The translations under genes were made by a program, and so were the position numbers. Positions 55,250 through 62,426 of a stretch of 64,000 bases of DNA are shown here, in pieces (positions within the stretch are counted from its first letter, which is position 1; each line of letters begins with the position of its first letter). Origin of the DNA: CAVSPO01 sp963730005. GTDB lineage: Bacteria > Actinomycetota > Actinomycetes > Propionibacteriales > Propionibacteriaceae. The notes beneath the pieces were generated by a model that did no database searches, had not been told where the DNA came from, and worked only from the letters and a program-made list of their open reading frames with translations. The stretch is from contig CAVSPO010000013.1 of the NCBI GenBank assembly GCA_963730005.1, positions 186,001 to 250,000 on the forward strand, read 5' to 3'.

Positions 55250-56200
55250 GTGGACCCTGATTTGGAGCTGAGACTGGCAGTACAAGAAGACGCTGCCCTG
55301 ATGCACGACATCATCCAGACGGCTTTCCTGGCCCGGCCAGCCTTGAACCCGCCTGCGGACGCACTCGGTGAGACCGTCGACGACGTCCGCCGCCATCTGG
55401 CAGGCTGCACCGGCATCATCGCGAGCCGCGAGGGTACCGACATCGGGTGCCTGTTCGTCTGCCTTCATCCCGACGAACGACAGGCCAGCCTGCACCGGGT
55501 GAGCGTGCTGCCCGAGGTCAGATCGTCTGGGGTGGCCACCACCATGGTGGAGGCCGCGGCTGCCTTCGCGGTCGACCACGGTGCGCGGAAGATGTGGCTC
55601 GAGGGGCGCAAGGAACTGAAAGCTGTGGTCAGATTCTGGCAGCACCATGGGTTCGTCATCGATCACGAGATCGAGCACAGCTACATCATGATCAGGAAGC
55701 TGCCCACCCGGGTGGACGTCCCCACGGCCGATGCGATGCGGGCGCTGGGCGTGCGATTGAGCCGGCTGCTGCGTCCCGGTGACCTGCTGGTGCTCAGCGG
55801 GGAGCTGGGCGCGGGCAAGACCACCCTGACCCAAGGCCTGGGCGCTGGTCTGGACGTCGAAGGCCCTGTCATCTCGCCCACCTTCGTGCTGTCGCGCCTG
55901 CATCGCTCCAGGTGCGGCGGTCCTGATCTGGTGCACGTCGACGCCTTCCGGCTGGGCTCCGCGGCCGAACTTGAGGATCTCGATCTGGATGCCTCCACGC
56001 CCACCTCGATCACAGTCGTCGAGTGGGGCAGCGGGATGGCCGAGGGGCTGGTGGAGTCGCGGCTGGACATCAGCATTGAGCGCAGCGGCGACCCTGATGA
56101 CGAGACCCGCACCGTCCTTCTGGACGGCGTCGGCGAGCGTTGGGCCGGCATCGACCTGAGCGTTCTCTCCGACGAGGTGACGATCGGGGAGGGGCAGTGA
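55250..56200 (+). CDS. Fusion of a GNAT acetyltransferase and TsaE, the t6A ATPase
   Basis: 316 residues from GTG 55250; ATG 55241 would add three residues. Residues 1-150 are a GNAT N-acetyltransferase with an acetyl-CoA loop around LPEVRSSGVATTMVEAA. Residues about 155-300 are TsaE, the ATPase that supports threonylcarbamoyl transfer to A37 of tRNA, with P-loop GELGAGKTTLTQG (K190) and ISPTFVLSRLH. The order matches fusions annotated in other actinobacteria. The GNAT substrate is unknown. Its stop overlaps the tsaB start. Confidence 0.9.
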   Translation: MDPDLELRLAVQEDAALMHDIIQTAFLARPALNPPADALGETVDDVRRHLAGCTGIIASREGTDIGCLFVCLHPDERQASLHRVSVLPEVRSSGVATTMVEAAAAFAVDHGARKMWLEGRKELKAVVRFWQHHGFVIDHEIEHSYIMIRKLPTRVDVPTADAMRALGVRLSRLLRPGDLLVLSGELGAGKTTLTQGLGAGLDVEGPVISPTFVLSRLHRSRCGGPDLVHVDAFRLGSAAELEDLDLDASTPTSITVVEWGSGMAEGLVESRLDISIERSGDPDDETRTVLLDGVGERWAGIDLSVLSDEVTIGEGQ

Positions 56201-56895
56201 GAATGGTTACGCTGGCGATCGACACTTCAACCGTGGTCTGTGCCGGGCTGGCCGTCGATGGCCGCGCGCTGGACGGGCTGGCTATCGGGGACAGTCGCTC
56301 ACACGTGGAGTTGATCACACCGACGATCCAGAGGCTCCTCGCCGCCGCGGGGCTGAGCTTCGAAGACATCACGGACGTCGTGATGGGAGTCGGCCCGGGG
56401 CCATTCACTGGGCTGCGCGTCGGTATGTCCACTGCCCGCACCCTGGCCTGGACCCTCGGCCTGACCCCCAAGGGAGTCGTCAGCCTGGACGTGTTGGCCC
56501 TGCAGTGGGCGTGTTCGGACGCTGCGCCGGGCCGCGAGTTCGTGGTCGCAACCGATGCCCGGCGTCAGGAGCTCTACTGGGCGCGCTATGACGCAGCGGG
56601 ACGGCGCCAGGGTGCGCCACAGGTGAGCGCGCCCACCCAGTTGCCGGACCGGCCGGTGGGCGGGCCCGGAGTGCTCGTCCATCCCGCTCTCCTGGGTGAT
56701 CGCATCCACCCGGGCGCCCCTGTGCAGCTGGACGCCGGCTTCCTGGCAGCCCATGCCGCTCAGTTGCCCGATGCTGGGGTCGAGCCGGCGTACCTGCGCA
56801 AACCGGACGCTGCCGTCGCAGCCACCAGGAAGTCCGCACTGGGTGGTGACCGTTTGGTGTTGCGTGCGCCGGTCGCCACAGACGTTCGCCGATGA
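56197..56895 (+). CDS. tsaB: TsaB, t6A synthesis partner protein
   Basis: 232 residues, an ASKHA-fold protein that forms the t6A complex with TsaD and TsaE. The start is GTG 56197, overlapping the upstream stop as GTGA and preceded by ggggagggg; ATG 56203 is an alternative. MVTLAIDTSTVVCAGLAVDG and VMGVGPGPFTGLRVGMSTAR are diagnostic. The catalytic metal site of TsaD is absent, as expected. It overlaps rimI by four bases. Confidence 0.95.
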   Translation: MRMVTLAIDTSTVVCAGLAVDGRALDGLAIGDSRSHVELITPTIQRLLAAAGLSFEDITDVVMGVGPGPFTGLRVGMSTARTLAWTLGLTPKGVVSLDVLALQWACSDAAPGREFVVATDARRQELYWARYDAAGRRQGAPQVSAPTQLPDRPVGGPGVLVHPALLGDRIHPGAPVQLDAGFLAAHAAQLPDAGVEPAYLRKPDAAVAATRKSALGGDRLVLRAPVATDVRR

Positions 56896-57356
56896 TCCTG
56901 CAGTCGGCCGGCCCTGGCGACCTGGCGGCGCTGATGGCGCTGGAGCGGAGTGGGTTCCCTGCGGCGGAGCAGTGGAGTGAACAGTCCTACCGCGCCGAGC
57001 TGGAGGCCGATGATCGTTTCACCGTCACCGCGCACCATCCGGGCAGCGGGCTGGTGGGGGCTGCGACTTTCCGGATCGTCCAGGACGAGACCGAGCTCTT
57101 TCGGGTGCTGGTGGCACCCGAGCATCGCGACCGCGGCGTTGCGCGGGCTCTGCTGCGGGCCGGTGTCGAGTGGGCGCGGGCCTGCGGTGCTCGCCGGATG
57201 CTGCTGGAGGTCAGCGAGGAGAACACGGCTGCGCTGCGCCTCTACGAGCGACACAGTTTCGCACCGATTGCACTGCGCCGTGACTACTACGCGCCCGGTA
57301 GGCATGCCATCGTGATGGCGCGCGATCTCCAGGAGGAGGACACACCCCATGACTGA
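56892..57356 (+). CDS. rimI: Ribosomal-protein-alanine N-acetyltransferase
   Basis: 154 residues, GNAT family; in E. coli RimI acetylates the N-terminus of S18. The acetyl-CoA loop is VAPEHRDRGVARALLRAGVE, and the C-terminal YERHSFAPIALRRDYYAPGR is RimI-like. It sits between tsaB and tsaD, its normal place, and overlaps tsaD by eight bases. Confidence 0.92.
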   Translation: MILQSAGPGDLAALMALERSGFPAAEQWSEQSYRAELEADDRFTVTAHHPGSGLVGAATFRIVQDETELFRVLVAPEHRDRGVARALLRAGVEWARACGARRMLLEVSEENTAALRLYERHSFAPIALRRDYYAPGRHAIVMARDLQEEDTPHD

Positions 57357-58437
57357 ACAGACCACGACGCCGGGTAGCGCCGCGCCGCCGGCCACCGGCG
57401 GTCCGCTGGTGTTGGGCATCGAGTCGAGCTGCGACGAGACCAGTGTCGCCGTCGTGCGCGGGCATCAGTTGCTGGCCAACCAGACGGCCAGCTCGGTGGA
57501 GCTGCACGCAAGATTCGGAGGCGTGGTGCCCGAGGTGGCCAGCCGCGCTCACCTGGAGGCCATCATCCCGACCCTGGACAGGGCCTGTGAGCAAGCCGGC
57601 ATCGACCTGCGCGACGTGGATGGGATCGCCGTCACCGCAGGCCCCGGTCTGGTCGGGGCACTGGTCGTCGGGCTGGCCAGCGCCAAGGCGTTGGCAGCCG
57701 TCCTTGACAAGCCCCTGTACGGGCTCAACCATCTGGTCGGCCACGTCGCCGTCGACATCCTGGATCACGGCCCGCTGCCGAAGCCGACCATCTCGTTGTT
57801 GGTGTCGGGCGGGCACACGTCGCTGCTGCTGGTCAATGACATCACCGGCGACATCCGTGAGCTGGGTGGCACCATCGACGACGCCGCCGGCGAAGCCTAC
57901 GACAAGGTGGCGCGGCTGCTGGGGTTGGGCTACCCGGGCGGACCTGTCATCGACCGGGCGGCCCAGCTGGGCAACCCGAAGGCGATCGCCTTTCCGCGCG
58001 GGCTGACCGCCAAGCACGACCTCGACAAGCACCGGTTCGATTTCAGTTTCTCGGGCCTCAAGACCTCCGTGGCCCGCTGGGTGGAACGTGCCGAGCGGGA
58101 CGGGGTTGAGATCCCGATCAACGATGTCGCAGCCTCCTTCCAGGAGGCAGTCGCCGACGTCATATCAGCCAAGACCATCGACGCCTGCCGGCACTTCGGC
58201 ATCGGCCACGTGGTGATGGGTGGGGGAGTCGCGGCCAATTCCCGGCTCCGCACCCTGCTGGAGGAACGCGCCACCGCCGCGGGCATTGTGCTGCGCCGCC
58301 CGCGGCCTGGCCTGTGCACCGACAACGGGGCGATGATCGCGGTGCTGGGCTCCGAGGTGATCACGGCAGGACGCAAGCCGTCGCGGCTGGACATCTCGGC
58401 TGACTCCGGAATGCCCGTGCACACCGTCGTCGCCTGA
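57349..58437 (+). CDS. tsaD: tRNA N6-adenosine threonylcarbamoyltransferase
   Basis: Catalytic subunit of the t6A37 complex, 362 residues. The metal ligands are H128 and H132 (NHLVGH) and D325 (CTDNGAMIA). VLGIESSCDETSVAVV and GGVVPEVASRAHLEAIIP are diagnostic. A short alanine/proline leader of about 18 residues precedes the core. With TsaE, TsaB and RimI it forms one operon; TsaC, the remaining enzyme, is not in this window. Confidence 0.97.
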   Translation: MTEQTTTPGSAAPPATGGPLVLGIESSCDETSVAVVRGHQLLANQTASSVELHARFGGVVPEVASRAHLEAIIPTLDRACEQAGIDLRDVDGIAVTAGPGLVGALVVGLASAKALAAVLDKPLYGLNHLVGHVAVDILDHGPLPKPTISLLVSGGHTSLLLVNDITGDIRELGGTIDDAAGEAYDKVARLLGLGYPGGPVIDRAAQLGNPKAIAFPRGLTAKHDLDKHRFDFSFSGLKTSVARWVERAERDGVEIPINDVAASFQEAVADVISAKTIDACRHFGIGHVVMGGGVAANSRLRTLLEERATAAGIVLRRPRPGLCTDNGAMIAVLGSEVITAGRKPSRLDISADSGMPVHTVVA

Positions 58438-58461
58438 ACACCCCGTCGTCGCCTGAACACC
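58424..58461 (+). repeat. Exact 19-bp tandem duplication across the tsaD stop codon
   Basis: The sequence ccgtcgtcgcctgaacacc occurs twice head-to-tail. Copy one contains the tsaD TGA; copy two ends directly before the ATG of the Nudix gene. Confidence 0.95.
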
Positions 58462-58950
58462 ATGGCCTACACGCCGCAGCTCACCACTCTCGGTTTCGTG
58501 CTGTCCGCTGACCGCCAGCGCGTCCTGCTGGTGCACCGCACTGCCCGCGCCGACGATCAGCAGCTCGGCAAGTTCAACGGTCTGGGGGGCAAGGTGGAAC
58601 GCGGCGAGGACATCGTGGCCTGCATGAAACGCGAGCTGCGTGAGGAGGCCGGCATCGACGCGACTGCCTTGCGGCTGCGAGGCACGGTCAGCTGGCCAGG
58701 CTTTGGCAAGGCCGGGGAGGACGTGTTCGGCTGTGTCTTCGTCATCGACGAGTTCCGGGGCACTCCACGGGCCGCCAGCGTTGAGGGCCCGCTGACCTGG
58801 CAGCGACTCGACGAGCTCGACCAGCTGCCGATGTGGGAGGGCGATCGGCACTTCCTGCCCTTGGTCTTCGACGAGAAGGTCAACCAGTTCCATGCGGTGT
58901 TGCCTTACCGGGACGGACGTCCGGTCGGATGGAAGGTCAGCCTGCTGTGA
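58462..58950 (+). CDS. Nudix hydrolase, MutT-like (8-oxo-dGTP diphosphatase type)
   Basis: 162 residues. The Nudix box is complete at 43-65 (GKVERGEDIVACMKRELREE, then AGI). FNGLGGKVE and WPGFGKAGEDVFGCVFV are like the 8-oxo-dGTP diphosphatase subgroup. Substrate not proven. No ribosome site is visible because the sequence before the ATG is the second copy of a duplication. It overlaps the next gene by four bases. Confidence 0.9.
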   Translation: MAYTPQLTTLGFVLSADRQRVLLVHRTARADDQQLGKFNGLGGKVERGEDIVACMKRELREEAGIDATALRLRGTVSWPGFGKAGEDVFGCVFVIDEFRGTPRAASVEGPLTWQRLDELDQLPMWEGDRHFLPLVFDEKVNQFHAVLPYRDGRPVGWKVSLL

Positions 58951-60116
58951 AGGGTCCGGCCATCCTCGGTCCCGATGGCGCGGCGGCGCTGGCGCTGGCG
59001 GCAGCCCAGCCGGATCCGGACTCGCTGGCGGCAGCCAGCGCCCTGCGTCGCAGCTTCGATGCGCAGCTGGCCTCCGAGGCCCTCACCCAGATCACCTTGC
59101 GCCGCGCCGCCAAGGCCAAGTTCGGCGACCAGGCAAGTTCGCTGTTCCTCACCCCTGACGGACTCGAACAGGCCAGTCGAAGCACGGTGGCCGACTGGCG
59201 TGCAGCCCGTTTCGCCCGTGCTGGCATCACCACGGTGATCGACCTGGGTTGCGGTGTCGGCGCCGACGCGCTGGGCTTCCAGCGGGCCGGGCTGTGCGTG
59301 GTGGGCGTGGAGCTCGATCCCCGCACCGCGGCTTTCGCACAAGCCAACCTCGGGGAAGCCGCCACGGTGGTCTGCGGTGACGTCGAGCAACTGGCTCCCG
59401 AGCTGCTGGCATCGTCGGGCCCGGACACCGCGGTGTTCATCGACCCGGCCCGACGGACCGGGGCCGGCCGCAGCTGGCGGGTGGAGGACTTCCAGCCTCG
59501 CTGGGGGTTGGTGCTGGATGTGTTGGCCAGTGGCCACCCGGTCTGCGTCAAGCTGGGCCCGGGACTACCGCGCGAGCTGATCCCCGCAGGTATCGAGGCC
59601 TGTTGGGTGAGCGATCACGGTGCCGTCGTTGAGGCAGGTCTGTGGCGCCTGGACGCCCACCAGCAGTCCACCACTGCAGCAGTGCTGCTGCCAGCCGGAG
59701 CCCGCCTCGACCTGCCGGCGCAGCTGCGTCAGTTGCCAGTGCGGGCGCCGGGCGGTTACCTCATGGAGCCCGACGGTGCGGTCATCAGGGCCGGGCTGCT
59801 CAGCGAGGTTGCGCCCGGGGCCGACGTGTGGCTGCTGGACGGAGAAGTTGCCTACCTGTCGGCAGACCAGCCGATCAGCACCCCGTTCGCCACCAGCTTC
59901 GAGGTCATCCAGAGCCTTGACTACAACGTCAAGACATTGAGGGCCTGGGTGCGCGACAACGGCATCGGGACCCTGGAGATCAAGAAGCGAGCGATCGACG
60001 TCGATCCTGCCGTCCTGCGCAGACAGTTACGCCCCAGGGGGCCGCACAGCGCCACGCTCATCCTGGCTCGTACCGTTGCGGGCACCCGAGCCCTGGTCTG
60101 CCGACGGCTGCCTTGA
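58947..60116 (+). CDS. SAM-dependent methyltransferase with a C-terminal THUMP-like domain
   Basis: 389 residues from GTG 58947, which overlaps the Nudix stop as GTGA. Motif I is VIDLGCGVGADALGF, followed by VVGVELDPRTAAFA and VFIDPARRTGAGR. The C-terminal half (about 310-389) resembles the THUMP_like domain found in an uncharacterised actinobacterial family. The DPAR motif suggests RNA as substrate, but no function is established. Last gene of the t6A operon. Confidence 0.85.
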   Translation: MKGPAILGPDGAAALALAAAQPDPDSLAAASALRRSFDAQLASEALTQITLRRAAKAKFGDQASSLFLTPDGLEQASRSTVADWRAARFARAGITTVIDLGCGVGADALGFQRAGLCVVGVELDPRTAAFAQANLGEAATVVCGDVEQLAPELLASSGPDTAVFIDPARRTGAGRSWRVEDFQPRWGLVLDVLASGHPVCVKLGPGLPRELIPAGIEACWVSDHGAVVEAGLWRLDAHQQSTTAAVLLPAGARLDLPAQLRQLPVRAPGGYLMEPDGAVIRAGLLSEVAPGADVWLLDGEVAYLSADQPISTPFATSFEVIQSLDYNVKTLRAWVRDNGIGTLEIKKRAIDVDPAVLRRQLRPRGPHSATLILARTVAGTRALVCRRLP

Positions 60117-60141
60117 GCGGGCGCTGCAGCTGCCGCCGTTC

Positions 60142-60168
60142 TTGGCACTCGGCTTGATTGAGTGCTAA
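60142..60168 (+). promoter_or_regulatory. CIRCE operator 1 (HrcA binding site)
   Basis: TTGGCACTC, nine bases, then GAGTGCTAA; 17 of 18 positions match the consensus TTAGCACTC-N9-GAGTGCTAA. It overlaps the -35 region of the groES promoter. Confidence 0.92.
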
Positions 60169-60181
60169 GTGGGGGTATAAC
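60154..60181 (+). promoter_or_regulatory. groESL promoter
   Basis: TTGATT at 60154-60159 and TATAAC (5 of 6) at 60176-60181 are 16 bases apart, lying between and within the two CIRCE operators. Confidence 0.65.
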
Positions 60182-60188
60182 GTGACTC

Positions 60189-60215
60189 CTGGCACTCAAG
60201 ATGCTTGGGTGCTAA
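60189..60215 (+). promoter_or_regulatory. CIRCE operator 2, degenerate
   Basis: CTGGCACTC, nine bases, then GGGTGCTAA; 15 of 18 positions match the consensus. It covers the expected transcription start, 20 bases after operator 1. Confidence 0.8.
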
Positions 60216-60367
60216 CGAAGCTGGCGGGCCCACAGGCTCGCTGCGCCACGTGAGGTGGACCCGCGACGCTGCCCCACATGGTTTGAACCGACAAATTCAC
60301 TGGGTGCGCCCAGCACCGCGTACCAATCGCCGGGAGACCGGCGTGACTAGGAAGAAAGGGGTTTGAC

Positions 60368-60664
60368 GTGGCAACCACGATCAAGCCGCTCGAGGACCGG
60401 ATCCTCGTTCAGCCGCTGGAAGCAGAGACCACCACCGCTTCGGGTCTGGTGATTCCGGACACCGCCAAGGAGAAGCCGCAGGAAGGCCGTGTGCTGGCCA
60501 CCGGCCCCGGCCGCATCGATGACAACGGCAACCGCGTCCCGCTGGATGTCAAGGAAGGCGACGTCGTCATCTTCAGCAAGTACGGCGGCACCGAGGTCCG
60601 TTACAACAACACCGACTACCTGCTTCTCAACGCCCGCGACATCCTCGCGGTAGTCGAGAAGTAA
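60368..60664 (+). CDS. groES: Co-chaperonin GroES
   Basis: 98 residues; heptameric lid of the GroEL chamber. The GTG start follows gaaaggggtttgac. MATTIKPLEDRILVQPLEAE and the mobile loop TTASGLVIPDTAKEKPQEGR are present. About 190 bases of leader separate it from the promoter and the two CIRCE sites, so it is expected to be heat-induced by loss of HrcA repression. Confidence 0.98.
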   Translation: MATTIKPLEDRILVQPLEAETTTASGLVIPDTAKEKPQEGRVLATGPGRIDDNGNRVPLDVKEGDVVIFSKYGGTEVRYNNTDYLLLNARDILAVVEK

Positions 60665-60680
60665 GCGAAGAGGCACAGAC

Positions 60681-62273
60681 ATGGCAAAGGCACTGCAGTT
60701 TGACGAGGAGGCGCGTCGCTCTCTGGAGCGTGGCGTCGACACCCTCGCCAACACCGTCAAGGTGACGCTCGGCCCCAAGGGCCGTTACGTCGTCCTCGAC
60801 AAGAAGTGGGGCTCTCCGACCATCACCAACGATGGCGTGACGGTGGCCCGGGAAGTTGACCTCCAGGATCCCTTCGAGAACCTGGGCGCTCAGCTTGCCA
60901 AGGAAGTGGCGACCAAGACCAACGACGTGGCCGGCGATGGCACCACCACCGCCACCGTGTTGGCTCAGGCGTTGGTGCACGAGGGGCTGCGGGCTGTCGC
61001 AGCCGGCGCCAATCCGGTCGGCTTGAAGCGTGGCATCGACAAGGCTGTCACAGCTGTGATCGATGAGTTGCGCAGCAAGGCACACCCGGTCGAGCTCGCC
61101 GCCGACATGGCCAACGTGGCCACCATCAGCTCTCGTGACGAAGAAATCGGCGCCATCATCGCCGACGCCTTCGACAAGGTGGGCAAGGACGGTGTCATCA
61201 CCGTCGAGGAGTCGAACACCTTCGGCACCGAGCTCGAGTTCACCGAGGGCATGCAGACGGACAAGGGCTTCATCTCCCCGTACTTCGTCACCGACCAGGA
61301 TCGGATGGAAGCGGTCCTGGATGACCCCTACATCCTGCTGCACACCAACAAGATCACCTCGATGAACGACCTGCTCCCGCTGTTGGAGAAGGTCATCGCG
61401 GCCCACGGCAGCCTGCTGGTGATCGCCGAGGACGTCGAGGGTGAGGCCCTCAGCACTCTGGTGGTCAACAAGATCCGTGGCACGTTCTCGTCGGTGGCCA
61501 CCAAGGCTCCGGCCTACGGGGACCGTCGCAGGGCGATCCTTGAGGACATCGCGATTCTCACCGGCGGCCAGGTCATCGCGCCCGAGGTTGGGCTCAAGCT
61601 CGACCAGGTAGGCCTGGAAGTGCTTGGCCGTGCTCGTCGCGTCGTGGTCAACAAGGACAGCGCAACCATCGTCGATGGTGCTGGTGATCCAGAAGCGGTC
61701 AAGGCCCGCGTTGATCAGATCTACGCCGAGATCGCTCGCACCGAGTCCGACTGGGACCGCGAGAAGATGCAGGAGCGGGTGGCCAAGCTGGCCGGCGGCG
61801 TCTGCGTGATCAAGGTTGGCGCCGCCACCGAGGTCGAGCTGAACGAGAAGAAGCACCGCATCGAGGATGCCGTCTCGGCCACTCGTGCGGCGATCGAAGA
61901 GGGCATCGTCGCTGGTGGCGGCGCAGCCCTCGTGCACGCCTCCAAGGTGCTGGACGATGCTCTGGGGCTGACCGGTGACGAGAAGACCGGCGCCACGATC
62001 GTGCGTCGTGCCATCGTCGAGCCGCTGCGCTGGATCGCCGAGAACGCCGGCGTGCCGGGCTACGTGATCGTCAGCAAGGTGTCCGAAATGGGTCCGTCCG
62101 AGGGCTACAACGCCAAGACGGACAAGTTCGGTGACCTGATCGGAATGGGCGTCATCGACCCGGTCAAGGTGACCCGGGCCGCGCTGGCCAACGCTGCGTC
62201 GATCGCGTCGCTGTTGCTGACCACCGAGACGCTGGTCGTCGAGAAGAAGGACGACGAGGAAACCGCTCAGTAG
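60681..62273 (+). CDS. groL: Chaperonin GroEL
   Basis: 530 residues; cytosolic folding chamber. KVTLGPKGRYVVLDKKWGSP and VAGDGTTTATVLAQALVHEG mark the ATPase domain, and the apical domain contains GMQTDKGFISPYFV. It ends in KKDDEETAQ without the usual Gly-Gly-Met tail. Actinobacteria usually have two GroEL proteins, and the copy next to groES often has a diverged tail; no second copy is in this window. Confidence 0.97.
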   Translation: MAKALQFDEEARRSLERGVDTLANTVKVTLGPKGRYVVLDKKWGSPTITNDGVTVAREVDLQDPFENLGAQLAKEVATKTNDVAGDGTTTATVLAQALVHEGLRAVAAGANPVGLKRGIDKAVTAVIDELRSKAHPVELAADMANVATISSRDEEIGAIIADAFDKVGKDGVITVEESNTFGTELEFTEGMQTDKGFISPYFVTDQDRMEAVLDDPYILLHTNKITSMNDLLPLLEKVIAAHGSLLVIAEDVEGEALSTLVVNKIRGTFSSVATKAPAYGDRRRAILEDIAILTGGQVIAPEVGLKLDQVGLEVLGRARRVVVNKDSATIVDGAGDPEAVKARVDQIYAEIARTESDWDREKMQERVAKLAGGVCVIKVGAATEVELNEKKHRIEDAVSATRAAIEEGIVAGGGAALVHASKVLDDALGLTGDEKTGATIVRRAIVEPLRWIAENAGVPGYVIVSKVSEMGPSEGYNAKTDKFGDLIGMGVIDPVKVTRAALANAASIASLLLTTETLVVEKKDDEETAQ

Positions 62274-62300
62274 TCGCGAACCTGCGTCCGTTCAAGTGCA

Positions 62301-62345
62301 ATGCCAGGAGGGCCTTCCCCACAGTGGGGGAGGCCCTCCTGGCAT
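62301..62345 (+). terminator. groESL terminator
   Basis: A 22-bp stem with one G-U pair (atgccaggagggccttccccac with its complement) is closed by a minimal loop, 27 bases after the groEL stop. There is no U-run. Confidence 0.8.
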
Positions 62346-62359
62346 GCTCGGGCCTGGTC

Positions 62360-62387
62360 CGGACAGCGCCGGGGACGGGGCTAGACT
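62360..62387 (+). promoter_or_regulatory. Candidate guaB promoter
   Basis: CGGACA at 62360-62365 and TAGACT at 62382-62387 are 16 bases apart, about 40 bases before the guaB GTG. Confidence 0.45.
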
Positions 62388-62426
62388 TGGGCCCGTACTT
62401 CCCGGCGCTGACGAGAGGCCTGCTAC

